From Cyprinodon diabolis (lineage: Eukaryota; Chordata; Actinopteri; Cyprinodontiformes; Cyprinodontidae): a stretch of 64,000 nucleotides of DNA. Made by a program: the position numbers and the translations under genes. The notes under the pieces were generated by a model. That model was given only the letters and a program-made list of their open reading frames with translations, did no database searches and had not been told where the DNA came from. Shown here piece by piece: positions 1 through 11,120 of this stretch (positions are counted from its first letter, which is position 1; every line of letters starts with the position of its first letter). The DNA lies in contig CM060078.1 in the NCBI GenBank assembly GCA_030533445.1, positions 21,910,591 through 21,974,590 on the forward strand, read 5' to 3'.

Positions 1-409
1 TTGCTTGTCTAACTTTGTATTTAAGTCACCTTGACTTAAATCTGTGATGAAAAAACTTACAATATAGAGAAGTATAACTCTAAATCCAAGGACTGTTTTA
101 CATTCGGATTCCTTACTTCCTAAAAGATTATAATACTTTATGTCTTATTGTACAATTTCTCCCAAGAGTCCGCTTGAAATTTAAAGTAGCCAAAGTGAAA
201 CAAGTACTACAGAAAACAGGATGCCCATGAGACAGATACTATAATGAATGTGCACAACTGAGTTAGGGACATTTCCCTCCAGAGTGTTACAAAAGTCATT
301 CTGATGTGTTGGACTCCCTGTATATTGAGAGATGCATTCATATTGTAACAAATATGCCTGATACTTATTGTGATTTCTTTATTTCTTGGACAAATGCTTT
401 AGACAAAAT
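1..409. other. AT-rich non-coding stretch, possible 3' UTR of an upstream gene
   Basis: No credible reading frame and no repeat I recognise. The texture (T-rich, no long frame, leading into an AATAAA at 467-472) resembles the 3' end of a transcript entering from the left. Nothing in the window proves that, because no coding exon is visible upstream. Confidence 0.2.
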
Positions 410-771
410 TAAAAATTCAGACAACAAAACTTTATGTTTTAAAGCCTTTTATTTTTTGTTATTTACAATAAAGGAACTGGTTGTATAAAAAGTCTCAAAT
501 GTTTTCCACTGTGTATTTTAGTTGGGGAAAAAAAAGATATCTGAGGATGAGGCACATCTGGTGCACACACATGCACTCAGGCACACAGACTAAAAATTCA
601 GACAACAAAACTTTATGTTTTAAAGCCTTTTATTTTTTGTTATTTACAATAAAGGAACTGGTTGTATAAAAAGTCTCAAATGTTTTCCACTGTGTATTTT
701 AGTTGGGGAAAAAAAAGATATCTGAGGATGAGGCACATCTGGTGCACACACATGCACTCAGGCACACAGAC
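410..771. repeat. Exact two-copy tandem duplication, 181-bp unit
   Basis: Bases 410-590 are repeated at 591-771 with no difference that I can find by reading. The unit is ordinary AT-rich DNA ending in a CA-rich stretch (gcacacacatgcactcaggc). Each copy carries an AATAAA hexamer, at 467-472 and 648-653. Identity over 181 bp in non-coding DNA means a very recent duplication, or an assembly artefact. Confidence 0.95.
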
Positions 772-1446
772 TGATTGAAAGGGAGTGACTCATTTCCTCA
801 CTGTTCACTTATAGAGTGAACACGGTAATGTGCTCAAATTATTGATTTGACAAAAAGACCAAAGAAGCGAGACCGATGTGAAACGGGGAAAAAAAGATAT
901 TTTTAATGTACCCCGTGGACAAAAAAAAACAGGGGAAGAAATTTCAAACAATGTATTTCTAAAGATGAAGAACCATTGATTCCATGCTTTATGACTGCCA
1001 GTAAAGATCCCAATGTATTGTAATCTGACTTTTGTTCTTATTCTCTCACTTTTCATATACAGTAAAGGTTTCTGCAGGTTACTGCAGGTCACATGCAGGT
1101 GATTAAACGACTCATTCAGCCCACAAATGACCCATTTCTCCAGAATTTTTCTGCCTTGTTACACTCTTGTTTCACCTTCTGTATATATTCTTATGCAAAC
1201 AACACAATGGTGTTTTATGTAGGTCATTTATGTACTTCTCTGCAGATGGTTTGTACAAGCACCAATTTTGTTTTTAAAAAGTGTTAAATTGACACAAAAC
1301 CCTAATCTCTCTGTCAAAAATACAGTAGTTATACCAACATCCCCTTCTTTTTTTGGCCAAACCTGAAGGTTCCTCCCTATACGTGATGGGCTTGGAGTTT
1401 AGGGAGTTCCTATAATTTTAAATAACCAAGCCCCAGAAGCCAAGGT
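772..1446. other. Non-coding, nothing recognised
   Basis: AT-rich single-copy-looking sequence with only short spurious frames. Its last five bases (AAGGT, 1442-1446) are the left target duplication of the LTR that follows. Confidence 0.4.
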
Positions 1447-2147
1447 TGTTGGGATCCTGAGGCTTGCCCACCAGAGGGCGCCGAGGATCCTCTTCTGTTT
1501 TTTGTTTTCTGTTAGGGACTGGGGTTACTGTTGGGATCTGGGGATGTACCACCTTTCTCCAGCAGAGTGCGCCGTGGGTTTCCAGCACACCTGGAGCTTG
1601 TCTGCTCCTCAGGAACCTTCCCTACATAAGCAGCTGCCAGACCTTCCTTCAACGCCACAGTGTTGACCTAGTTTGGTTAGCAAACCTGAGCCTCTGTTAC
1701 CTGAAAGAATCTTAGTCATCTCAAGTGAGAAACCTGATTCTAATCTGCCTCTGTCTTTGCTCACAGGAAACCTGTGTCAAGTCTGAAGCTCTGGATGAGC
1801 TTAACCTGAAGATTCCAATCTGGATACCTCCAGCTGCTCTCAGAGAAGAGCTGGAAACTCTGATCAAGGTCTGCCATTCATAGTCAGAAGCTAGACGCTG
1901 CTGCTGCTTGTGCACTCTGCTGAACCAACAGTCTCTGGACCCAGCAGTTCCCGCACTCACAAGTTAAGCCTGGACTTCTTCAAGGCAGACTCTGAATTAT
2001 CTTAAGACTCAATTAATCATCTGACTGCCTGGCTAATCAAACTGTCCGTCTCTGCAGACATCAGTGAATCCAACCCGGACCAGTACCAGAACCAGTTCAT
2101 GTCTTTTTGTGAAAACCATTTCAATAAACCTTAAACCAATCATGACA
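1447..2147 (+). mobile_element. Solo LTR (LTR retrotransposon) with perfect 5-bp target duplication
   Basis: The 701-bp block begins TGTTGGGATC and ends CATGACA, so it has the TG...CA (TGT...ACA) termini of an LTR. It is flanked by AAGGT at 1442-1446 and again at 2148-2152, an exact 5-bp target-site duplication. An AATAAA polyadenylation hexamer lies at 2123-2128, about 20 bp from the right end, which sets the + orientation. There is no internal region, primer binding site or gag/pol coding, so this is the product of LTR-LTR recombination. A 5-bp duplication is typical of Gypsy, BEL or Copia type elements; I cannot assign the family. Confidence 0.8.
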
Positions 2148-2152
2148 AAGGT

Positions 2153-5049
2153 TTGACTTGACTAATTTTAGAAGGTCTCCCTGGTCTCCCTACAGGTTAG
2201 CCTACCTTTGCAGTGGATCAAGGTATTCTGCTCAGAAAGGGGACGTTATGGCAGATCCAGAAGCTTCCTTAATTCTGAGCCATACCTGGAGTCTATCTCC
2301 TTCATTACAACTTACAGACAATTCCCAGTCATTAAAGCCACTTATGGTATTTGAGGACCTATTATGCAACATTTTCTTCATATTTTTTTTGCATTACAAC
2401 TTTTGAACAACACATACACATTTATTCACTTAGTAATTCACATGTTGAGACATGGGGCAACATGGTCTCAGCATGACTGCAATGAATTTCTGCCTTCTGT
2501 CAGACAGATGCTCGTTTTCAATCTGCCCATTTTTAAAAGCCCCATGCCTCCTATTTTTGAAGATTTATGGAAAGGATAAGCAAAACTGTAGGCCAGAGCT
2601 TATATGGGGATATGCCAAACAAGGTTATCATAATCTGCTTTGATAACAAAATATTTACCTTTATGGATAATTCAAAAAGCTTCTTTTTAAAGATCTGCCA
2701 GGCATACTTTTTTTCCCCCCATGAGCTTTTAGCTAGTTTTATTCTATATGATGTTACTGTACATACATGTTGTTTTAGTTAAACTAATGCTAATGTTGCT
2801 GAAAAAGGTGTTTTTAAGTCTCAATAGAGAGCCAAATAATTATTTGGTAATTTGTAAAAAGGGGATTAAATAATTAAAAATAAATCTGGAAAAACTCCAC
2901 AGCAATACATTAAGCATCGAATGAAGATAACAATGTGCCCAAGTAGCACCATGTCCAAGTGCAGTCTCACATATGTAATCTAGTCACCCCACCAAGTGTG
3001 GGCTTGGGAGTGAAATTGTGCAATTGTCTGCATTGCCCACAGCCACTAATAATCTTTCCAGTCCCAAATGTCATATGATCCCGAGACTCCAACGTGAAAG
3101 GGCAGTACCTTTCTTTCGCCCTTTTCTAAAAAGGAATGCAAACGCACAAACAGGACACATAAATAAAACTTCTGCAAGCCTCTTAGAAAACATTAAATAT
3201 GCCATATGGAGTACAGCATAAAATGAAAAAAAAATCCCTTTGTTCAATATATCACATTCTATAAACTATATATGAGCTCCTGACATATAAAATGGTGTAG
3301 ATCAATAGCTGCAGCAGATACATGGGTTTTATAAGAGGCATGTAACACCTGCTCTGGACCCCTTTGGCATTTCTGATGCTGTCACATGAGTTTCATGTAA
3401 AAACAGTTTTGAATTGTGGGGGTTTATTCTGTTTAAAACTGTAGTTTAATTAATGCTTTCAATTTCTGCACATTCCAGCTTGTAATGTAATTCACGTAAT
3501 TCCTTTCCACACATCAGATCTGTCAACAGAGACGGATCAGATTTAGCTCAGATTTAAAACAGTTATCAAGCAGTTCATGGATAGAAAATATATATATCAG
3601 AGGAAATATGTGCACATTAAGCTGTTTAAGTGAAATAGATGAATCAGGGATACAAACAGTATTTATGGAAACGGCTCTTTAGATAGTAACTATTTGTTCC
3701 TTTTTTTAAATTCTGTAATCAAACACAGAAATATAAAGTTGTTTCCAAAGTCTTGTATTTTAGATGTAAATAAAAGATATGCAAAGTATAAATGCATTCA
3801 TGCAGAAGAAATGCTTCTCTTATTTTATTTCAAATAAAAACCTATGAATTCATTATTTAGCAATTAAATATGGTGATGTATATTCATTTGATCTCAAAAT
3901 TGCTCATCAGATGAAAAACAAAGCTTGTTATTCAGACAAGAGGTCTCACTTTAGCCTAGAGATTGGTGCTTGAATCGGTGGTGATTATTCAAAACAAGTT
4001 CCTCCTTCAGTGTCACTCATGGTGGGTAAAGTAGCCTTATATTTTCCTAAACTTACAGTAGCAATACTTAACTAAAGTATTACTCAAGTCATATTTCTAT
4101 ATATATGCATATACTTGTGTCCCTAAAAAAAAAAAAAATTTCAAAACAGTAACTTTATGGCAAGTTAAAATGATACCTCAAGTTACATGTTTTATTGCAC
4201 TATAAATGTCTCTACTAGCATAGTCAGTTCATCCCAATCTCTTACCAGTATGCTTAAACCTTGGAAATTTCTCTTTATGAGGTGAATGAACATTCTTAAT
4301 TTTATTTTACCAGTTCTGCCAGTGCTCACATGTTCTACTTGTTCTTACCAGATTTTGGTAGCCATTCTGACCTCATCTGTCTCGCCAACTCTGGTCAGCA
4401 ATGCGAGGAGTGGTGGATTTCGATATTTAAAAGACATAAAAGAGACGTTTTTCATGCATCACTGTTGCAGTCAGTGGAATTTAATTGTATATCTTTTAGT
4501 TTAATTAGAAATAATTAAAATGATTAATCATTTGGTTTCGATGAAAAGGTTAAAAATGTATTAAAAATGAACTTTTGTTTACATCTTTAGGCCATGGGCC
4601 AGACCCAAAATGCACATTGGCCCACAGTTCATGTAGGACTGATGCAAAGCCCTGCACACAGCATTCAACACTTGCCCCCTATTACATTCCGCACTATACC
4701 CCCCTTACATTTGAATGTTTGTAAGGATATAAAATTAATTGTTTATTTTAACAGACTTAAACAGCAAATGCAATAATTGAAATCAAGGTTACATATGACT
4801 TTAGTGTGATATTTGATAGTGATAGTCTTGTAGAAAATGTCTTCAGGAAGTGTGGTAACTACGTATTTTGCCTCTGTGCAGAACTCTGAGTGTAAAGTGG
4901 CTTTTGGTGTAATCCACAGAAGGGGTTGATATCTATGAAAAGTTTGGATCTATGTTGAATCCAGGCTGACCCCCCCAGTCCCATGTTTTAAATCTCACTG
5001 TCTATAATATCAATGGAAAAAAATTTGATCCTGGAAGTTAAAGCAGTGA
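2153..5049. other. Non-coding, nothing recognised
   Basis: About 2.9 kb of AT-rich DNA with many short A and T runs. Only short, low-complexity frames occur, and no RNA gene or transposon end stands out. Confidence 0.35.
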
Positions 5050-5780
5050 ATAATGAGGGCCCTAGTCTTGTTTAGTTTTTCTCATTCCTTTCATTCTCAA
5101 TTTGATTTGCATATAGATGAATGGAATAAAATACAAGACAATTCATGGAAAAGTACATATTCACTCAATTGGAGGGAATTTGCATGGAAAAGTGTGATTT
5201 GTTTCTTAAGCTTCGTTATTCATCTCAAAGAGGTTCAAATGCAGACAAATCATGTTGGACGTTATGTGGAATGGAAAAAGCTCACTGCCATCATGTTTTT
5301 TGGTGTTGCCCCAAACTGTCTCAATTTTGAATTTGGTGGTTTTGTTTTTAGTTTAAACGACCAGACTGTATAAAAAGTTCATGTAAATTGTATATGTGGA
5401 ATATTATTTTGGTCGCTACTAAGAAAGTGATCACACGGAAATGGATTAATGAAAAACTGCCTCCATTAGAAGAATGGATTGATCTTGTTAAAGAAATTGC
5501 TCAAATGGAAAAACTAACATTTGCTTTAAAATGCTAAAACACACTGTTATACTGCTACTCCTGTTTTGGTATGATTTTTGTTTATTTTTTGCTTGTTTTT
5601 TATTCTTTATTTACTTCAAATAAGAGAAAAGGAAGTGAAAAGTTAAAGCTGGGAAAACCACAAAGACTTTAATTGTTGTGAAAGAAAAAATATCATTGGG
5701 AGAATAAAAACTGAATCTATGTAAAGTGACTTCTAACTGAATAAACAAATAAAAATGTAGTAATGATTAAAAATAAATAC
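5050..5780 (+). mobile_element. L1/Tx1-like LINE, 3' relic with end of ORF2
   Basis: In the frame from 5145 the translation contains CWTLCGMEKAHCHHVFWCCP, which matches the Cys/His cluster near the C-terminus of L1-clade ORF2 proteins (CxxC...H...WxCP). After frameshifts, 5387-5537 reads KVITRKWINEKLPPLEEWID and then a VKEIAQMEKLTF-type tail ending at a TAA (5535-5537). That is the characteristic last segment of L1/Tx1 ORF2. AT-rich 3' UTR-like sequence follows. The reading frame is broken in several places, so this is a dead, 5'-truncated copy. The outer limits are approximate. Confidence 0.7.
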
Positions 5781-8000
5781 CAAATGTCACATTGGAATCA
5801 TTTTTCTGCTATCTGAGGTTGAGATTAATAGTCATTCTAGTTAATTCATAACTAACATACATGTATTAGAATGTATAAAACTAGTTGTGAGTTAGAAAAC
5901 CAACATGCCTGATTTGTTTCTCCCATTGAAAATAAAACAGTTTTCTCCATATAACTGGAAATAAATTCCAGGGAACTTATAAGGTTAAAGTTGATGCATT
6001 TCTATGAAAAATACATCCATATAGAAAAGAAGTTTCTCATCTCAAGTCTGTGTTTAATCTGCACTAAACCAATTTCATTTTATGTCAAACACCACAGAAA
6101 AGCAGTCATTTCTTATCTAATCAATTCAACAGAATTCCTCTCTAATGTCTACACATCAATCCCCAACCAAAGTACTGAACAGATTATGTTTTTTGTCACA
6201 TTTCACACAATTCAATCATTTTTGAATCACATACATTAGGATAGGGGGGATTAAATAAAAGCGTGAGGATTTATCCTGCACATTCTGCATGAATCAGTCT
6301 GAGAGGTGCAAAGAGAGAATGACAGATGTAAATCACTGTCAGCCGTAACTTTCGGATGACATGCTGAACAGCAATGTTCAGCTGATGACAGGTTGACATC
6401 CATTCATTATGATTAGGATTTGTCCTCCATTTAACAAGTGTAATATACTGTTCTTTAATATGTACCCTGAATAACCTACATGGAGTCATAGAGACATGTG
6501 AAATCCTACGGAAAAGCTTTAGCTAACATAACAGTCTTGGATGCTCACAGCAATGCAATGAATGATTAGCACAGCTGATCACACGTAGCATTGCACTAAT
6601 CTACTGTAACGTGAAGCTGCAGACATGAGTTTTTAGTGATAAAATGTGATGTCAAAATGTCGAATGCATTGTAACAAAACTAGACACCAGAATTTACTTT
6701 TTCTGATCTGAATTACTTTACTTTGTAAAAATAATATTTTCTTTCTGAGAATTTTTATTTATTTAAATGTTATTTTTTGCTGTTGTGTATAATAGACCAC
6801 TAACAAGCTGAACAACAAAAGTGTGGGGGGTAAACTGGAGGATAGAGACGATGCACTTAGCATGTTTATCCCTTGTACTTAATTATCACACAGCTGGTTC
6901 ACACACTTAACCACAGTGGGAAAGTGTTGATTTAATTCCAGTTATATTGGCATCAACACTTATATCTCCCTGACAAGCAATTGCTGAGTAGGTTGAAAAT
7001 GCATTTGCCATTTCCAACATGACTTCCTTTCTTTTGGGTGAGGTAGGGACAGAAGGCAAAAGGAATTCAATATGTCAATTTGTCGTGGCTAATTTGCATC
7101 TTTCACTCTCATGATACCAGGCTGCCAGAGGGGGTGTGTGAGTTACGCTTCCAAAAATGCTTGCTTCCTTGCATTTGTTTTGAAGGCTTTGAAATAGAAA
7201 AAAAATTGTTATATGTCATTACATTTACATTTGCAATCAGTGTTTTAATGCCCACAGTCTGAAAAGGGAATATGTAAATCTTGTATGTCTGACATTATTG
7301 TAAAATATTGAAAAAATAAATTTTAAATTATAAAGCCTACAAATTAGGGCTAAACTACAAAAGAAAACAAATTAACCCAATCTGTCTATTTACACTGTAA
7401 TGACTAAAAAGCTCCCATTGTAAGTAGACACTAAAAAGGTCAAATGCCCTTGAAGTCAGATAAATACAATCTGATCAACATCTAAAAAAAAGAAAAGGGC
7501 TACAAACTGAATAAAGGTAAAAGCAGAACAAGTCAAGAATCAAGCAAAACAGAGAAAGAGGTCATGCAACAGAAGAATTTGGCAAAATAAAAGCTTTTAC
7601 TCTGCAAACATTGAAGCGGTTACCATGCCAATTTCCCATTGGCTTTGTGGTAATGTCTTAAAGTCATAAGCTGATTCTCAGTAATTGCATGATTTGTCAC
7701 CTCTAGGTGTAGGCATTTATCATATCGTTTGCCCCGATACGTTTCTAGCCATGATGGGAATTTTAATTTACTGTCCAGATGATAAAAAAAAAAAAACTCT
7801 AGAAACTGGGTGAAGGGTGAAATTGTTTTTTTTTTCATTGGTTAGTTGAAAAAATCAAAATAATATGATTAAATGTGGTTGCTATGAGCTGTTAAATTAT
7901 AGTATTTTTTTTTTTCATTTTTCATGGTCAGTTTTAGCTTTATCATAATATCATCCAATATTGGTTCGGATTTAAAGTGTATATTGCCTAGCCCTATTGG
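5781..8000. other. Non-coding, nothing recognised
   Basis: AT-rich sequence without convincing frames. The last bases before the next feature contain a TCCA repeat that belongs to that LINE's tail. Confidence 0.35.
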
Positions 8001-8463
8001 CCTCCATCCATCCATCCCTCCATTTTCTTCCGCTTTATCTGGGCCGGGTCACGGAGGCTGTAGTTTGAACAGAGATGCCCAGACTTCCTGATCCGCACAC
8101 ACCTCCTCCAGCTCCTCTGGACCCCAAGGCAACACCAGGCCAGCTCAGAGACATAGTCCCTACAGCGTGTCCTGGGTCTGCCACGAGGCCTCCTCCGAAA
8201 AGAACATGACTGAAACACCTCCCGAAGAAGCCGACCAGGAGGCATCCAGAAGAGATGCCCGAGACATTTATACTGGCTCCTTTCGACTTCGAGGAGCGAC
8301 AACTCTACTCTGAGTTCCTCACCCGATCTTGAACAGTGCGCCCAGCCACCCTGCGAAGAAAACAAATTTCAGGCGCTTCGCTATCTTGTCCTTTGCCCCT
8401 GAACTCAGCTCCCTCTTCACCACGACAGTCTGATACAGCGACGGCATTACTGCTGATGCCACA
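8001..8463 (-). mobile_element. Rex3/RTE-like LINE, 3' fragment
   Basis: Read on the minus strand, 8365-7994 gives a frame with CLGHLFWMPPGRLLREVFQS and RRRPRGRPRTRCRDYVSELA. These are the 'GHL.RMP' and 'RRxRGRPRxRWRDYV' segments found just after the reverse transcriptase of RTE-type fish LINEs. At the left end it runs into a GGAT tetranucleotide tail, as Rex3 elements do. Homology continues to about 8463 on the right (RT-proximal side), where it is truncated. The copy is inactive. Confidence 0.7.
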
Positions 8464-8538
8464 ATATTAGCCTCCAGTAAAATCATTAAGATTTGGATGT
8501 CCATGTTTTACAATTTTATTGATTTGGTTTACCCTAGA

Positions 8539-9393
8539 TTAAAGGAATAGTACACCCAAAATATGATTAGCCTTCATTTTCTACGCACCCCCATGCTGAA
8601 CAACACTCTGGAGTACTTTTTTGATATCTCAAATGCATCTGGAGATCTGGGAGGCTTCTTGCTGTCTGCTGACATTCAAATAATGGAGGTCTATGGTGCC
8701 CGAGGCAGAAAGGTCCATAAAAGTCCACAAAAAACGTGTCAATATTCCTCCATACTGCTCGTCCAATGTATTCCAAGTGTCCTGAGTGGGTAGCGTCCAT
8801 AATTTACTCGAAACAAAGTCATTTAGAATGTTTTTAGAGCATAAACAGTAGTGTATAGGATTTCCTAAAAGCGCGCGCCTGCGAGTTCACGAGCCTACGG
8901 AAACCGCGGCAGACCAAACCAGATGAAAGTGCGCATTCAGCTCGGCAAAGAACTCATGCTCTTCCTCAACACTGAAGTCCTCAGACATTTTTCTTTCGTT
9001 GTTTCTTTCTTTGCACAGGTAAACAGCACATTTCTTCTTCTACGCTTGCATTATCAAGAGCAGACACTGAATGCGCACTTTCATCTGTTTATGCTCTAAA
9101 AACATTCTAAATGACTTTGTTTCGGGTAAATTATGGACACTACCCACTCAGGACACTTTGAATACATTGGACGAGCAGTATGGAGGAATATTGACACGTT
9201 TTTTGTGGACTTTTATGGACCTTTCTGCCTCGGGCACCATAACCTCCATTATTTGAATGTCAGCAGACAGCAAGAAGCCTCCCAGATCTCCAGATGCATT
9301 TGAGATATCAAAAAAGTACTCCAGAGTGTTGTTCAGCATGGGGGTGAGTAGAAAATGAAGGCTAATCATGTTTTGGGTGTACTATTCCTTTAA
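8539..9393. mobile_element. Foldback (palindromic) MITE flanked by TTAA
   Basis: The element starts TTAAAGGAATAGTACACCC and ends with the reverse complement of that sequence, with TTAA at both edges (8539-8542 and 9390-9393). The left arm (8539-8846 plus 8921-8940) pairs with the right arm (9067-9393) almost throughout. About 74 bp of the left arm (8847-8920) has no counterpart on the right, and the loop is about 126 bp. TTAA targets suggest piggyBac-like transposition, and the termini resemble the Angel-type fish MITEs. The family name is from memory and should be checked. There is no transposase. Frames on the two strands give near-mirror proteins, as a palindrome must, and are not genes. 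Confidence 0.85.
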
Positions 9394-10649
9394 AGTATAG
9401 TCTAACTTAGAAGTAAATCTGAAAGAGCTCAATATCAGTCCTTTCTTTTCCAATTTTGTAATTGCAAAAATGCCTATTAGGTTTGGGTGTACTTGAAGCA
9501 AATGTTTGGTTTGATTGTAAATAATAGATGCAATTCTGGGCTCTTGACTATCAATGAGATACTCTGCAGTAAAGCGATAGAGCTAGCAGCTTCTAGCATT
9601 AGTTCATACTTTGCAGCAGGAGTTTAGATATATTAGGGCAATGTGACGTAGGTTTTTCCCTCAGAATTCTGTGCTGTAGGAGCTCTGTGCCCCTCATGGG
9701 GAGGACATTGACAGCATCATGTTTATAGATTTCATTACCTTTAAGGTGGACACCATTCTTAAATTCGAGGAAAAGCCCTGTGATCAAGTCTGATTAACAG
9801 CTCTCCTGAAGGAGAAGAAGAGAGTCTTTTGATCAGGAAAAAGTTAGTTTTCAATTCTATTCTACCTCAGGAGTTGGAACTGAGGAGGAGGATTGTGGAT
9901 GGAAAAAATGGGGGACCAATTCCAGCAGAACATTGAGGCGGGGGTTATGTGAACTGAAAACGGTTTATGTCAACATACTAAACTCCTAGGCTGTGGGAGA
10001 ATTTTGGGCACTCAGGTAGCCCGGACCCTTGTGTTGCAAATCGTGGTTTCTCTGGTGACTGCCTGCTTTTCAGATCTGCTCTCATCCATAACCACCTCCT
10101 CCACTTCAAAAGGCTCTCCTCCCTCACTACTGTGCTGTCCCTTTCAACAGTTCATGTGAGGCATGAGCTGCAAAAGATCAAGGTAAAAAGGCTGCATCAG
10201 TTCAAGGTGGGCATCAGATCAAGGCTCAAGGAGTGCTGTGCTGATCAACAGTGTGCCATCATGGGATATATGTCCAACATAAGTCTGAAGCTGCGGAAGA
10301 CCTACTGTGTGTATCCAGCGCCTAAGACCACCAAACTATAGTACTTTAGTGGCTACAGTGATTTTGTAACTTGTCCAACTTGCAAAAAAGTCTTTAACTG
10401 TTACCAAACTTCTCTTCACCTTTTAGTATCAGAATAAAAAAAGATAAGATAGAAAATTACATTGCTTAATTTTTCAGTAACTAATTTGTATTTTATTGCA
10501 TGACATAAGTATGTGATCACCTAACACAAGCCTGTTCTTTTTTATCTAAGCTCTCCTCTCATGTGTATTAGCTGCATGTGTTTGAACTTGTTATCTGCAT
10601 AATCTTCACTGTTATGTTACTCTTATATATTTAACATCCACATTTGTGA
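9394..10649. other. Non-coding, no assigned feature
   Basis: A frame at 10132-10341 (start CTG, not ATG) gives a basic 69-residue peptide that I do not recognise. The GC content of 10010-10330 is slightly above its surroundings, so an old transposon remnant is possible but not demonstrable. Confidence 0.25.
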
Positions 10650-10741
10650 GATCATATTTCTATAATCTTTTTGTTGCTGTAAACACCTGAATTTCCTCAT
10701 TGTGGGACAATAAAGGGATTTCCTATTCTATTCTATTCTAT
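10650..10741 (+). mobile_element. LINE 3' terminus with (TTCTA)n tail
   Basis: The segment reads CTGAATTTCCTCATTGTGGG, then ACAATAAAGGG and a short TTCTA pentamer repeat. This ending (hydrophobic codon-poor 3' UTR, AATAAAG, short tandem tail) is typical of teleost CR1/Rex-type non-LTR elements. The 5' limit is not visible. Confidence 0.5.
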
Positions 10742-10744
10742 TAA

Positions 10745-11120
10745 AAAAAAACCTGTCCACACAGTCAAATAAACTTCCCCATCCCCACAATGGCCAAGAC
10801 CAAGGACAAGGACAAGGACATCAGGTGTAAAGCATAAGACCCACAGAAACCCGGGAAGAGCTACAAGAAATAGGCAAGCAGCTTGGTGAGGAGTCAACAG
10901 GTGTTGGTACAAGTAAGAAATGATAATCAATCTCCCTCTGTCTGGGGCTCCTTGCAGGAGCTCACCTTGTGGGCCTTTACTGATCATTAGGAATGTGAGA
11001 GCCTGGAACAACTTGGCAGGACCTGTGCAATTACCTGAGGAAAACTGGGACCTCTGTATCAAAGAAGACTTTTGTCCACTAAACATAAGATGTTTTGTGA
11101 ACGTGCAGATGATGCCTGTA
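10745..11120 (+). mobile_element. Tc1-like element, transposase 5' relic
   Basis: An ATG at 10792 begins ATGGCCAAGACCAAGGACAA, the usual start of fish Tc1 transposases. Downstream, AAGCAGCTTGGTGA and CTCCCTCTGTCTGGGGCTCC match the helix-turn-helix coding region of the better-preserved Tc1 copy at 24.5-25.9 kb. The frames are broken and the DDE part is missing, so it is a truncated remnant. Confidence 0.5.

Noticed and set aside
8563..9369. Pairs of near-identical frames on opposite strands as a duplicated gene
   Set aside because: They arise from the two arms of the palindromic MITE and contain no coding signature.
10132..10341. 69-codon basic frame as a small gene
   Set aside because: It begins with CTG, has no recognisable domain, and lies in a transposon-rich area.
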